Below, in pieces: positions 1-7,789 of a DNA stretch of 41,377 bases. A program made the translations under genes and the position numbers. The DNA lies in assembly GCA_017533825.1 (NCBI GenBank), contig JAFWIE010000037.1, positions 1-41,377 on the forward strand, given 5' to 3'. The notes under the pieces were generated by a model. That model had not been told where the DNA came from and made no database searches. It saw only the letters and a program-made list of their open reading frames with translations. Numbering within the stretch: the stretch's first letter is position 1; each line of letters begins with the position of its first letter. The stretch is from Atopobiaceae bacterium. GTDB lineage: Bacteria; Actinomycetota; Coriobacteriia; Coriobacteriales; Atopobiaceae.

Positions 1-303
1 CGGCGGCGATGCCGCGGAAGGCGTAGCTCACGACGACGCGCTGCCGGAGCGCCTCGTGCGCCGTCCGGCAGAGGACGTCGGCGAGCACCGGCTGGCCGGC
101 GAGCACGAGCGCCATGCAGTCGCGCGAGTCCATGTCGAAGTTGGCGAGCATCTTGAGGTCGCGCAGGATCTCGTGGGAGAGGTACTGGGCCTCGTCGACG
201 GTGACGACCGTCTGCAGGCCCTTGTCGACCGCGCGGTAGCGCAGGTGCTCCTGGACCTGGCGGAACATGTCGCTCTTCCTGCAGGCCGACTCGATGCCAG
301 CGC
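1..303 (-). pseudogene. Fragment of ExeA/TniB-type transposon AAA ATPase
   Basis: Reading the minus strand from about 303 to the window edge gives an open frame with a Walker B-like segment VVTVDEAQYL, followed by LRDLKMLANFDMDSRD, LVLAGQP and a sensor/arginine region (LRQRVVVSYAFRG). This order is typical of the ExeA-like AAA ATPases encoded beside DDE integrases in bacterial transposons, which help target or regulate transposition. The N-terminal Walker A half is absent. Upstream (right), the sequence passes into a different open frame belonging to an unrelated protein, so this is a truncated or rearranged copy. The C-terminus runs off the left edge and cannot be judged. The family call rests on motif reading only. 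Confidence 0.6.
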
Positions 304-564
304 GTTGAACCACCACTCCCACGGCCTCGTGCCCGACGCCACCAGTGCGTCGAACAGCCGGATCTGCTCGAGCGGGGTGTGGCTCTCGAACTCCCTCCTC
401 ATCTCCTGCTCGACGGCGATGGACGTCCTGAACATGTCCATCACCACGTCCTACATCTCCTCGGCCGAGTAGGATCCCTCGGGCAGGCTCAGGACCAAGT
501 CGCCCCTGAAGTATGCCTCGTCCTCGGCCTGGATGAGCTCGTGCCACTTCTTCTCGTCGATCAT
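304..564 (-). pseudogene. Broken unknown gene with in-frame TAG, fused to ATPase remnant
   Basis: An ATG at 564 with a GGGAGAAAGAG ribosome-binding site opens a frame beginning MIDEKKWHELIQAEDEAYF. It stops at TAG (451-453) after 37 codons. The same frame then stays open and reads DMFRTSIAVEQEMRREFESH and PLEQIRLFDALVASG before the sequence switches near 300 to the ATPase frame. The simplest reading is a small gene carrying a nonsense mutation and cut at its 3' end by a rearrangement. The protein is not recognised; it is charged, probably helical and without membrane segments. An alternative is a real 37-residue peptide at 451-564, which is less likely because the frame continues beyond the stop. 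Confidence 0.45.
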
Positions 565-757
565 CTCTTTCTCCCATCATCCGTTTGACCGGCCCCCGGG
601 CGCCCTTCTCCAATAAAGAATCTCGTAAAGAAGGACGCGTCGAGGAACGCTTAACCTTGCGTAAGGATGATGAGCGGAAATGCATGCCTACCTGCAGAAA
701 CGCGGAACTATGCTAAAATACGTTTTCCCAGCACGGAGGGGACTGTCCCCTTTGTAG
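565..757. other. Non-coding gap downstream of hisH
   Basis: No convincing gene. The stretch holds A/T-richer DNA (a TAAAAT box near 713-718) and a short perfect palindrome just after the hisH stop, listed separately. It separates the histidine operon from the transposon debris. Confidence 0.5.
737..751. repeat. 15-bp palindrome after hisH
   Basis: AGGGGACTGTCCCCT is a perfect palindrome around a single central base, 7 bp past the hisH stop codon. It lacks a usable loop and a clear T-run on the minus strand, so it is not a typical intrinsic terminator. GGGGAC/GTCCCC palindromes are common in REP-like intergenic repeats, so a mobile repeat remnant is possible. Confidence 0.4.
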
Positions 758-1420
758 TCACTCGATGGTGGAGACGAAATTGCGCAGCATGGCAAGGCCG
801 GTGGCAGATGACTTCTCGGGATGGAACTGCATGCCAAAGATGTTGCCTGCCCATATGCCGGAGGCGAAGCTGCGCGTATAGTGCGAGCGCGTGGTAACGA
901 TTTCCTCATCCACGTCGTCTGCCAGTGCATAGCTATGCGTGAAGTACACGTTGGCACCCTCGGGAATGCCTGCAAAGAGCGGGCACGACCGGCCGTGCTG
1001 CGTGAGGTGCAGCTGGTCCCAACCCACGTGCGGAACCTTGAGCCTGCCAGATTCGAGGCGCGTCACCGAACCACGTAAGATGCCCAGTCCTTCGACCCAG
1101 TCGCCGGCCGAGCCGTCACTTCTCTCCGAACCCCGCTCAAAGAGCACGTGCAAGCCCAGGCAGATCCCAAGGAACGGCACGCCACGCTGCGCCGCATCGC
1201 GTACTGCCTCGTCTTCGCCAGATTCGCGCAAGTATGCCATCGCGTCCTCGAAGGCGCCCACGCCCGGAATGACCACAGCGTCTGCCGCCGCAATAACCTC
1301 CGGGTCATCGGTCGCCCGCGCGTCCGCGCCCACGTCACTCAAACTGCGTACCACGCTGAGAAGGTTCCCCTTGTGGTAGTCCACCACCGCGACATGCGGC
1401 CTCACCTGAGTTGTGGCCAT
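758..1420 (-). CDS. hisH: Imidazole glycerol phosphate synthase, glutaminase subunit HisH
   Basis: Class I glutamine amidotransferase of about 220 residues, normal for HisH. It frees ammonia from glutamine and passes it to HisF, which makes imidazole glycerol phosphate and AICAR. The nucleophile Cys87 sits in GICLGLHVLF, and the His200/Glu202 pair lies in FGMQFHPEKS. The oxyanion-type PGVGAF segment is at 52-57. The ATG at 1420 shares one base with the hisB stop (TGATG), so translation is coupled; a GTG three bases upstream is a less likely start. It is the last recognisable his gene of the operon. Its partner HisF is not in the window and must be elsewhere if the enzyme works. Confidence 0.95.
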   Translation of the reverse strand: MATTQVRPHVAVVDYHKGNLLSVVRSLSDVGADARATDDPEVIAAADAVVIPGVGAFEDAMAYLRESGEDEAVRDAAQRGVPFLGICLGLHVLFERGSERSDGSAGDWVEGLGILRGSVTRLESGRLKVPHVGWDQLHLTQHGRSCPLFAGIPEGANVYFTHSYALADDVDEEIVTTRSHYTRSFASGIWAGNIFGMQFHPEKSSATGLAMLRNFVSTIE

Positions 1421-2007
1421 CACAGTACCCCCTTCGTCGAGGGGACATCATCCACGCGCGGATCGCTCTCGCAGGCGACGCGCAACGCCCGAGCGCACGC
1501 CTTGAACGCAGCCTCCAGAATGTGGTGCGCGTTCGAACCACACAGCTCACGTAAGTGCAGCGTAATGCCCGCGTTGCGTGCGAAGCCAATGAAAAACTCC
1601 TGGCCAAGCTCGGTATCGAACGTTCCGACCTTTGAGGGACCAATCGGCACGTCCCAGTAGAGCTCGCCACGTCCCGAGATGTCCACTGCAGCATGCACGA
1701 GGGCTTCGTCGAGCGGCACGGCTACATCAGCGAAGCGACGGATGCCGCGCTTGTCTCCCAGTGCCTGACGCAGTGCGTCGCCCAGCGCGATGCCCACGTC
1801 CTCCACCGTGTGATGGTCATCAACCCACGTGTCACCCTTGCAGCGAACCGTCAGATCCACGAGCCAATGTCGACCCAGTGCCGTGAGCATGTGGTCAAAG
1901 AAGCCCACACCCGTCTCTATGTCCGTCGTTCCGGTACCATCAAGGTTGAGCTCTATGCGAATGTCCGTCTCTCCCGTGGTGCGGGCGACGCTCGATGTAC
2001 GAGCCAT
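1420..2007 (-). CDS. hisB: Imidazoleglycerol-phosphate dehydratase HisB
   Basis: Stand-alone dehydratase of 195 residues that converts imidazole glycerol phosphate to imidazole acetol phosphate. It has no fused phosphatase domain, unlike the enterobacterial HisB. The metal-binding histidine clusters are visible in [15 protein letters not shown], in the [14 protein letters not shown] segment and in the C-terminal half near [18 protein letters not shown]. The ATG at 2007 follows the hisC stop by 10 bp; that stop (TAG) is part of the ribosome-binding sequence TAGGAGG, so the genes are tightly coupled. The stop codon overlaps the hisH start by one base. The histidinol-phosphate phosphatase of the pathway is not seen here. 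Confidence 0.96.
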   Translation of the reverse strand: MARTSSVARTTGETDIRIELNLDGTGTTDIETGVGFFDHMLTALGRHWLVDLTVRCKGDTWVDDHHTVEDVGIALGDALRQALGDKRGIRRFADVAVPLDEALVHAAVDISGRGELYWDVPIGPSKVGTFDTELGQEFFIGFARNAGITLHLRELCGSNAHHILEAAFKACARALRVACESDPRVDDVPSTKGVL

Positions 2008-2017
2008 GTTGGTCCTC

Positions 2018-3094
2018 CTACTTCAGTATGGCGCGCAGCGCCTCGAGCAACCGGTCGTTTTCCGTCGGCGTGCCCACGGTGATGCGTAGACAGTCAGCCA
2101 GTCCTGGTGCGTAGCTAAAGTCGCGCACAAGCACCGAGAACTCATCGCGTAGGCGCGCCCGCACGTTGGCAGCACCGGGCACACGCACCAGCAGGAAGTT
2201 CGCGGAGCTCGGCCACTGTTCTACCTCAGGTAGCTCCGACAAGGCAACCGAGAGACGCTCCCGCTCGGCCACGATGCTCGCCACCACCGGTCGCAGCTCG
2301 TCACGCATGCTGACCGCCGCCAACGCGGCTGCCTGCGCCACGACATCTTCCGAGTAGATCTGCCGGATTGCCGCGAGCACGTCAATGATCGCCGGATCGG
2401 CAAGCAGATACCCACAGCGCAATCCCGCAAGTGCGAACGCCTTGGAGAGCGTGCGAAGCAGCATCAGACGCGGATTCTCGGCAAGCCAGCTCGCCAGACT
2501 CGCACCTTCGGGTGCGAATTCCACGTACGCCTCGTCCAGAAGCACGAGCGCGTCCGTCTCGTCAAGCAGGCGGCGCACCAACGCAGGATCCACCAAATCA
2601 CCCGTCGGGTTGTTGGGCGAAGTGATCATGATGAGTGCCGCCGTGCGCGCAGCCTCAACGAGAGCATCATCGTCGATGGAGTAGTCGTCCTCGCGGCGCC
2701 AGACCTCGACCACGTCCGTCTCGCACATCTTTGCAAAGTTCTTGTACTCCTCGAAGCAGGGAGGACACACCACCAGCGAGCGGCCTTGTCCGCCAAAGCA
2801 GAAGAGCAGATTAAAGATGAGCTCGTCTCCCCCGTTGCCCACCATCACGTTGGAACGCCCGACCCCGTGCCAGGCGGCCAGCTCGTCGCGCAGCGCATTG
2901 GCGAGCGGGTCGGGGTAGCGATTGAGTGGCGTGCTCGTCATCGCCTCGCACAGCGCGCGATTCACCGATTCAGGCAGTGGGTGGGTGTTCTCGTTGGCAG
3001 AGAGATTCACCTCGCAGGGAGAGAACGCGGGGTCGTAGGGCTCGAACGAGACGAGAGCGGGACGCAGGCGCTCCTGAACGCTACGCCCTGACAT
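2018..3094 (-). CDS. hisC: Histidinol-phosphate aminotransferase HisC
   Basis: PLP-dependent fold-type I aminotransferase (358 residues) that moves an amino group from glutamate to imidazole acetol phosphate. Visible features are [10 protein letters not shown] near the N-terminus (substrate site), GNGGDELI (cofactor phosphate region, ~87-93), SPNNPTGD (~159-166), LLDEAYVEF (~185-193) and the PLP lysine Lys218 in [12 protein letters not shown]. The frame is open far upstream, but the ATG at 3094 ([10 protein letters not shown]) gives the normal family length and lies inside the end of hisD, overlapping it by 14 bp. The longer upstream frame is only hisD read out of frame. Confidence 0.95.
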   Translation of the reverse strand: MSGRSVQERLRPALVSFEPYDPAFSPCEVNLSANENTHPLPESVNRALCEAMTSTPLNRYPDPLANALRDELAAWHGVGRSNVMVGNGGDELIFNLLFCFGGQGRSLVVCPPCFEEYKNFAKMCETDVVEVWRREDDYSIDDDALVEAARTAALIMITSPNNPTGDLVDPALVRRLLDETDALVLLDEAYVEFAPEGASLASWLAENPRLMLLRTLSKAFALAGLRCGYLLADPAIIDVLAAIRQIYSEDVVAQAAALAAVSMRDELRPVVASIVAERERLSVALSELPEVEQWPSSANFLLVRVPGAANVRARLRDEFSVLVRDFSYAPGLADCLRITVGTPTENDRLLEALRAILK

Positions 3095-4499
3095 CTGACG
3101 CCCCCTCGTATCCGGGTAACTTGACGGCAGCCGGTGCCGAGAGCTTGGCGGGCCAAGCGGTACGCATGGCATCGGCACAGGCGGCAACGCAATCCTCGAA
3201 CGTCTCTCCGCCTTCCGCGAGCAACTTCCTCCGCACGCCAACCGAAAGCGCGTGTGCCCACAGCCCCTCCGACTGTGCCAGCGTCTGCACAGCCGGGCCA
3301 TCGGTTGCGAGGCCCTGAGCAGAGTATGCAATCACGCTCGAGCGCTTGACGAAGTCGTACACGCCCAAGGGGTTGGAGAAGGTTGCGGTCCCACCCGTCG
3401 GCAGGGTGTGGTTTGGCCCCGCGACGTAATCGCCCAAGGGTTCGCTCGACCACGGGCCCACGAAGATTGCACCCGCATTGCGAATCGAACCCACGAGCTC
3501 GAAGGCGTTGGCACAATGCAGCTCGAGGTGCTCTGGCGCGATGGTGTTGACCGCCTCGATGGCCGTGGGCAGGTCAACGGCCACGACGATGATGCCATGG
3601 TCGTCAAGGCTGGCGCGCGTAATCTCCTCGCGCGGGCTTTGCGAGATGAGTTCCTCCACCGCCGCAAGGACGCGCGCGGGCAGCTCCGCGTCGCACGTCA
3701 CCAGGTAGCACGCGGCCATCGGGTCATGCTCCGCCTGTGCCATAAGGTCAGCCGCCACCACCACGGGGTCGGCGGTAGAATCCGCGAGGACGCACACTTC
3801 CGAGGGGCCAGCAACCATGTCGATCCCAACGTCGCCCGAGACATAACGCTTGGCGGCGGCAACGTAGGCATTGCCCGGCCCGACGATCTTCTCTACGGCG
3901 GGAATCGATTCCGTGCCGTACGCCACGGCTCCTATCGCCTGCGCGCCGCCCACCGCGTACACCTCGTCAACTCCTGCGACGGCAGCCGCAGCGAGCGTGT
4001 AGGCAGAGAGCGTGCCGTCCCGCTGAGGCGGCGTGACCATGATCACGCGCTCAACTCCCGCAACCTTCGCGGGCACGGTGTCCATGAGAACCGTCGAGGG
4101 ATACTGCGCCCTCCCACCGGGTACGTAGACCGCAGCGCTTCGCACGGGCGTTACCTTCACACCAAGGATGGTCCCATCCGCACGCGTCGTAAACCATGAC
4201 TGCTCGACCTCGCGCTCGTGAAACTCACGTATCTGGCGATGTGCGAGCTGCAGCGCATCCAAGAACGAGGGGTCAACCAGATTCACTGCACCGCGCACTA
4301 GCTCATCGGGCACACGGAACGCGTCGGGGCAGCTACCGTCGAAGCGCTGGCAGTACTCACGCACCGCCTCGTCTCCGCGAGCACGCACGTCCTCGACGAT
4401 GGCGATTGCCGCATCGCTCACCTCACGTGGAAGCGCTCCCGTGCGATGCAAGTCAGCCGAAGTGAGTGTCTGACCAGCCTCAAGCTCTACGATTCTCAT
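3081..4499 (-). CDS. hisD: Histidinol dehydrogenase HisD
   Basis: Zinc-dependent, NAD-linked enzyme of 472 residues that performs the last two oxidations, from L-histidinol to L-histidine. Typical blocks are VYVPGGRAQYPSTVLM, the Rossmann-type stretch GGAQAIGAVAYGTESIPAVE, GPGNAYVAAAKRYV, GPSEVCVLAD, the Gln/His zinc ligands in MAQAEHDP and the catalytic EHLELH. The length exceeds the usual ~430 by a tail after the family core, which ends in a region overlapping hisC. ATG at 4499 is preceded by a good AGGAGAAGG site. The 62-bp gap to hisZG contains a strong hairpin, so expression from here on may be tuned separately. Confidence 0.95.
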   Translation of the reverse strand: MRIVELEAGQTLTSADLHRTGALPREVSDAAIAIVEDVRARGDEAVREYCQRFDGSCPDAFRVPDELVRGAVNLVDPSFLDALQLAHRQIREFHEREVEQSWFTTRADGTILGVKVTPVRSAAVYVPGGRAQYPSTVLMDTVPAKVAGVERVIMVTPPQRDGTLSAYTLAAAAVAGVDEVYAVGGAQAIGAVAYGTESIPAVEKIVGPGNAYVAAAKRYVSGDVGIDMVAGPSEVCVLADSTADPVVVAADLMAQAEHDPMAACYLVTCDAELPARVLAAVEELISQSPREEITRASLDDHGIIVVAVDLPTAIEAVNTIAPEHLELHCANAFELVGSIRNAGAIFVGPWSSEPLGDYVAGPNHTLPTGGTATFSNPLGVYDFVKRSSVIAYSAQGLATDGPAVQTLAQSEGLWAHALSVGVRRKLLAEGGETFEDCVAACADAMRTAWPAKLSAPAAVKLPGYEGASDVRA

Positions 4500-4520
4500 T
4501 CCTTCTCCTCACTAGAAGCC

Positions 4521-4546
4521 GCGACACGCGCGTCCACGCGTGTCGC
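4521..4546. promoter_or_regulatory. Perfect inverted repeat between hisZG and hisD
   Basis: Arms GCGACACGCG (4521-4530) and CGCGTGTCGC (4537-4546) are perfectly complementary around a 6-base loop. The hairpin fills most of the 62-bp gap between the hisZG stop and hisD. No T-run follows on the minus strand, so it is more likely an mRNA processing/stability or partial-attenuation element than a full terminator. Confidence 0.55.
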
Positions 4547-4561
4547 GATGCAAATCATGCG

Positions 4562-6226
4562 TTAGCGCAGCGCCTTGGACGCCTCGCCCAGACGTACGGC
4601 AAGGTCTCGAATTCGTGAGTCGCAGCGATACGCGGCAGGGCTTGCAAAGAAGCGCGCTGTGCATTCGAGCACGTCATCCACCACAACCAAGTCGTTCTCT
4701 GCCAAGGTTGTGCCCGTTGCCGTGATGTCAACGATGCGATCGGTCATGCCCACGATGGGTCCGAGTTCGATGTTGCCATGCAGCTGGACAATGTCCACCT
4801 GCTGACCGATGCGGTCGTAATAAGCTTGGGTAATGTGCGGATACTTGGTAGCAACGCGCATGGTCCCACGCCAAGCATAGGCACGCTCCGCCATGCCCGC
4901 GTTCGCCGCCGGCTCCGCGACCACAAAACGGCACCATCCATAGTGCAAATCCTGCAGCTGCAACAGGTCGACGTCAGCTTCGATGATGGAATCGAGCCCG
5001 CACATGCCGCAGTCTGCCCCGCCAAACGCCACGAATGCCGGTGCGTCCTGCGCGCGCACGATAAGGTAGTCATAGCCGTCCTCGTGCACGATGAGCTTGC
5101 GTCCGGGATGGCGCAACTCCTCGACCGGCAGGCCAGCCACCTCCAAGATGCGCACGCTGTCTCCAAACAACGATCCCTTGGGGACCGCGATGCGCAGCGG
5201 ACGGTCCGCAAGGCGCACTCCCGGCGTCACGACACCCGACTCGCCCTGCTCGCCCAGCACCTCCTGCAGGCGCTCGAGCGACATCGCGAACCCGCAGGCG
5301 CTGACGCTTGGCATACCGAGGTTGGCGAGCACCGCGTCGTAGTGACCGCCCGAGGCGAGTGACGCCGCGATTCCCTCGGCATATGCCTTAAACACGAGGC
5401 CAGTGTAATAGTCAAAGCTGTTGATGATGGAGAAGTCGAAGCGCAGACGCCCCTGACGCACCAGCGGTGCGCACTGGGCCAACAGCTGGCGCAATGCGGT
5501 GACCCCCGACTCCTCGGCACCCACGCCCGCCGCTTCGAGCAACGTGGCGAGTTCGTCCACGACGTGCTCGTCTCCGTTGAGGCGCGCGATGCCACGGAGT
5601 GCCGCCGCTTGAGCGTCCGTGAGGCCTTCGGTGGCGTCCACAAGCTCGTCAAGACCTACGAGGTCGGAGTCGTGCACAAAGGAGAGAACCCCATGCGAGA
5701 ACTCCGGCCCCAACCCACAGGTATCCAAGAGGGCCGTGAGCGGTGCGACGGAGCCACAGACCACATACCAGTCCGGTACGGCCAGCCGTGCGAGCGCGTC
5801 GGCCAGAAGCAGCACGACCTCAGACTCCGAATCCGTCCCCTTCCCACCGATGAGCTCAACGCCCAGCTGCGTAAACTGCCTCGGCTGTCCGCGCAGGGCA
5901 CCTTGCTCACGCACCACGGGTGCTACGTAGCGGAGCCGCGCTGGCAAAGCCTCTGTCCCCATACGCCCGGCCACCATGCGCGCGATGGGCAGCGTGAGGT
6001 CGGGGCGCAGCATGAGCAAGCGGTCGTCTTTGTCAAACAGCTGGAAGGGCGAGTCTTGAATGCGTCCTGCCGTCTCGATGACGCTTCGATCCTCCAGAAT
6101 CGGCGTCTCGACGGGCAAGTACCCGTGGGACGAGAAACACGCCCGCACCGTCTCGGTTATGCGCTCGCGCGCTAGCGCCTCCTGCGGCAGAATGTCGCGA
6201 AACCCGCGTGGTGTCACCTGTGCCAA
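4562..6226 (-). CDS. hisZG: Fused HisZ-HisG ATP phosphoribosyltransferase
   Basis: A 554-residue fusion of the two subunits of short-form ATP phosphoribosyltransferase, the first and feedback-controlled step of histidine synthesis. Residues 1 to ~335 are HisZ, a catalytically dead histidyl-tRNA synthetase paralogue (GFRDILPQEA at the start, LRPDLTLPIARM, and NSFDYYTGLVFKAY). Residues ~342-554 are HisG: RIAVPKGSLFGD, GGADCGMCGLDSI (family members usually read GAADLGIVGKD), and the PRPP-binding-like DITATGTTLAEND. In most bacteria the two parts are separate genes. The start is a TTG at 6226 with GAGAGGGG upstream; no ATG is available before conserved sequence. It is the first gene of the his operon. 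Confidence 0.9.
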   Translation of the reverse strand: MAQVTPRGFRDILPQEALARERITETVRACFSSHGYLPVETPILEDRSVIETAGRIQDSPFQLFDKDDRLLMLRPDLTLPIARMVAGRMGTEALPARLRYVAPVVREQGALRGQPRQFTQLGVELIGGKGTDSESEVVLLLADALARLAVPDWYVVCGSVAPLTALLDTCGLGPEFSHGVLSFVHDSDLVGLDELVDATEGLTDAQAAALRGIARLNGDEHVVDELATLLEAAGVGAEESGVTALRQLLAQCAPLVRQGRLRFDFSIINSFDYYTGLVFKAYAEGIAASLASGGHYDAVLANLGMPSVSACGFAMSLERLQEVLGEQGESGVVTPGVRLADRPLRIAVPKGSLFGDSVRILEVAGLPVEELRHPGRKLIVHEDGYDYLIVRAQDAPAFVAFGGADCGMCGLDSIIEADVDLLQLQDLHYGWCRFVVAEPAANAGMAERAYAWRGTMRVATKYPHITQAYYDRIGQQVDIVQLHGNIELGPIVGMTDRIVDITATGTTLAENDLVVVDDVLECTARFFASPAAYRCDSRIRDLAVRLGEASKALR

Positions 6227-6255
6227 ACCAGCCCCTCTCGACGTAGTGGCGTTCT

Positions 6256-6282
6256 AAGATAGCACGAATCGATCCCGGGCAA
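6256..6282 (-). promoter_or_regulatory. Possible promoter of the his operon
   Basis: On the minus strand, TTGCCC (6282-6277) and TATCTT (6261-6256) lie 15 bp apart, about 30 bp upstream of the hisZG TTG start. The spacing is short for a sigma-70 promoter. An imperfect inverted repeat (GATAGCACG ... CGTGCGCGCTATC) covers the same stretch and could be an operator. No T-box or leader peptide with a His run was found. Confidence 0.3.
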
Positions 6283-6365
6283 CGTGCGCGCTATCGAACG
6301 TTTACCAAAGGTTGGCACGACTTCAGGGCATCGCTGACGCAACGGAAAAAGAATCGCTGCACCAC

Positions 6366-7154
6366 TCAGTCCATGTGCAGTGCCTTGGCGACGAAGGCGC
6401 CGATGGTTCCGAAGAATCCCTCGCGCTTTGGCTCGCGCTTGCGTGTACGTAGTTCTCGAGTGCGTCCCGACGCCGCGTCGTCCATCACGCTCATACCCAC
6501 CTCAAGTCGATCTGGGTGGGATTTGGCAGCAAGCACCTCGTCATGACGAGTGTTGACCTTGACCTCCGGCTTGAAGAAGCGCGCATCTGGGTCCAGCGGC
6601 TCGTCCAGGGATGCGTCATCGAGGTCTGTCATGCTCAACTCGGGGATGGAGGCGGCGAGGCCCTGATCCTTGAGAGCCGACACGCGTGACGCTGGCGTGG
6701 TGCGCGGCGCTGCGGGCTCGTCAAGGGGAAGCGGCTCTTCGAACGGCTCCGGTTCCTCAACGTGTATGGGCTCCACGACCGCCTGAGAATCCTCGAACGA
6801 TCCCTGCTCCTCGGGTGGTGCAGAATCCTCGAGCGGCTCTGGCCCCTCAAGCGGTCCGGGCTCTGAAGCACCATCGTCACCGTGGGGGACGTCTCCCATG
6901 GTAGCTGCTACCTCGGGCTCTTCAAACTCGGCAGGCTCCAAGTCGGGATCATAGACTGGTCCCAAATCCTGCTCAATCGCTTGTTCCCGCTCCTCTTCCT
7001 CTGCCGAACGCACGACATCCGCCTTCGCCGCCTCCTCGGCCATGAGGAGTTGAGAAAGGAGGTGCTCCACGTGATCGTTCGCCTGTTGAATGGCCGAGAG
7101 ACGCTCATCAGTAGAAAGCGAGCGGGCTTGATCCAATTCGTTTTCCTCTGTCAT
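6366..7154 (-). CDS. Acidic Glu/Pro-rich protein of unknown function
   Basis: Not recognised. A 262-residue soluble protein starting MTEENELDQARSLSTDERL; the ATG at 7154 was chosen over one 15 bp upstream because GGAGGGGG lies just before it. The first ~70 residues look helical and charged (possible coiled coil around LSAIQQANDHVEHLLSQLL). Residues ~70-150 are a low-complexity linker rich in Glu and Pro with repeated EPEP/PLEEP-like units. The C-terminus is basic (RTRELRTRKREPKREG) and ends in FFGTIGAFVAKALHMD, a short amphipathic segment that could touch a membrane. This layout suggests a scaffold or adaptor, but no function is claimed. It lies between ybaK and the his operon on the same strand. 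Confidence 0.7.
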   Translation of the reverse strand: MTEENELDQARSLSTDERLSAIQQANDHVEHLLSQLLMAEEAAKADVVRSAEEEEREQAIEQDLGPVYDPDLEPAEFEEPEVAATMGDVPHGDDGASEPGPLEGPEPLEDSAPPEEQGSFEDSQAVVEPIHVEEPEPFEEPLPLDEPAAPRTTPASRVSALKDQGLAASIPELSMTDLDDASLDEPLDPDARFFKPEVKVNTRHDEVLAAKSHPDRLEVGMSVMDDAASGRTRELRTRKREPKREGFFGTIGAFVAKALHMD

Positions 7155-7268
7155 CGGTCCCCCTCCCAAGCAAAATCAACTGCGAAATCGCAAGAGACAG
7201 TCTACGCCCTTTGGCGACGAATTGCATGGGACGTTCGGGAACGGTTCCGGGTAAGGTTCCGTGTAATC

Positions 7269-7769
7269 CTATACCACGATGTCGGCAAGCCTCGCATCCA
7301 GGAACGTCACCAGGTCCTCGGGCGAAAGAAAGAGCGTGACGCCCTTTCTTCCGCCCGAGATGCCAATGGTGTCGAATAGTTGCGCCGTCTCGTCGATGAG
7401 GGTGAGGAAACGCTTCCGCATGCCCACGGGAGAGCACGCGCCACGCTCGTATCCACAAACGGCGAGAAGATCGCGCACGTGCATCATGGAAAGTGACTTC
7501 TCTCCCGCCGCCGCCTCGGCCTTCTTGAGGTCGAGCTCCTCACCCACCGGAATGCAGCACACCACATGGACACCTTTCGGTCCCGTGGTCACCAGCGTCT
7601 TGAACTGCGACTCTGGGTCGGCACCGATGAGCTCGGCGATGCGCAGGCCGAGGTCGCGCGGCGGAACACCCTCCTCGACCTCGTACGTACGGACCTCGTA
7701 CCGAACGCCCGCACGTTCGAGCTCGCGCATGGCGTTCGTCTTTGTATCGCCGCCAGCCTTGCGAGCCAT
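7269..7769 (-). CDS. ybaK: YbaK/EbsC-family Cys-tRNA(Pro) deacylase
   Basis: Cytosolic trans-editing enzyme of 166 residues that hydrolyses Cys-tRNA(Pro) formed by mistake by prolyl-tRNA synthetase. Family features are FKTLVTTGPKGVHVVCCIPV (the catalytic Lys of the YbaK fold lies in this FKTL block), LDLKKAEAAAGEKSLSM, and the glycine-rich YERGACSPVGMRKRF plus ISGGRKG. Length is normal. ATG at 7769 has a GAGGAGGCGGG ribosome-binding site and sits 20 bp after the livF stop, so it is probably transcribed as the last gene of the liv operon. The function has no clear link with branched-chain amino acid uptake. Confidence 0.9.
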   Translation of the reverse strand: MARKAGGDTKTNAMRELERAGVRYEVRTYEVEEGVPPRDLGLRIAELIGADPESQFKTLVTTGPKGVHVVCCIPVGEELDLKKAEAAAGEKSLSMMHVRDLLAVCGYERGACSPVGMRKRFLTLIDETAQLFDTIGISGGRKGVTLFLSPEDLVTFLDARLADIVV

Positions 7770-7789
7770 GTCCCGCCTCCTCGCCTCCG

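Noticed and set aside
451..564. A real 37-residue peptide gene at the left end
   Set aside because: The frame continues past the TAG with similar composition, so a nonsense mutation in a longer gene is more likely.
3095..3331. Extended N-terminus of HisC
   Set aside because: These codons are hisD read in another frame; HisC homologues begin near [10 protein letters not shown].
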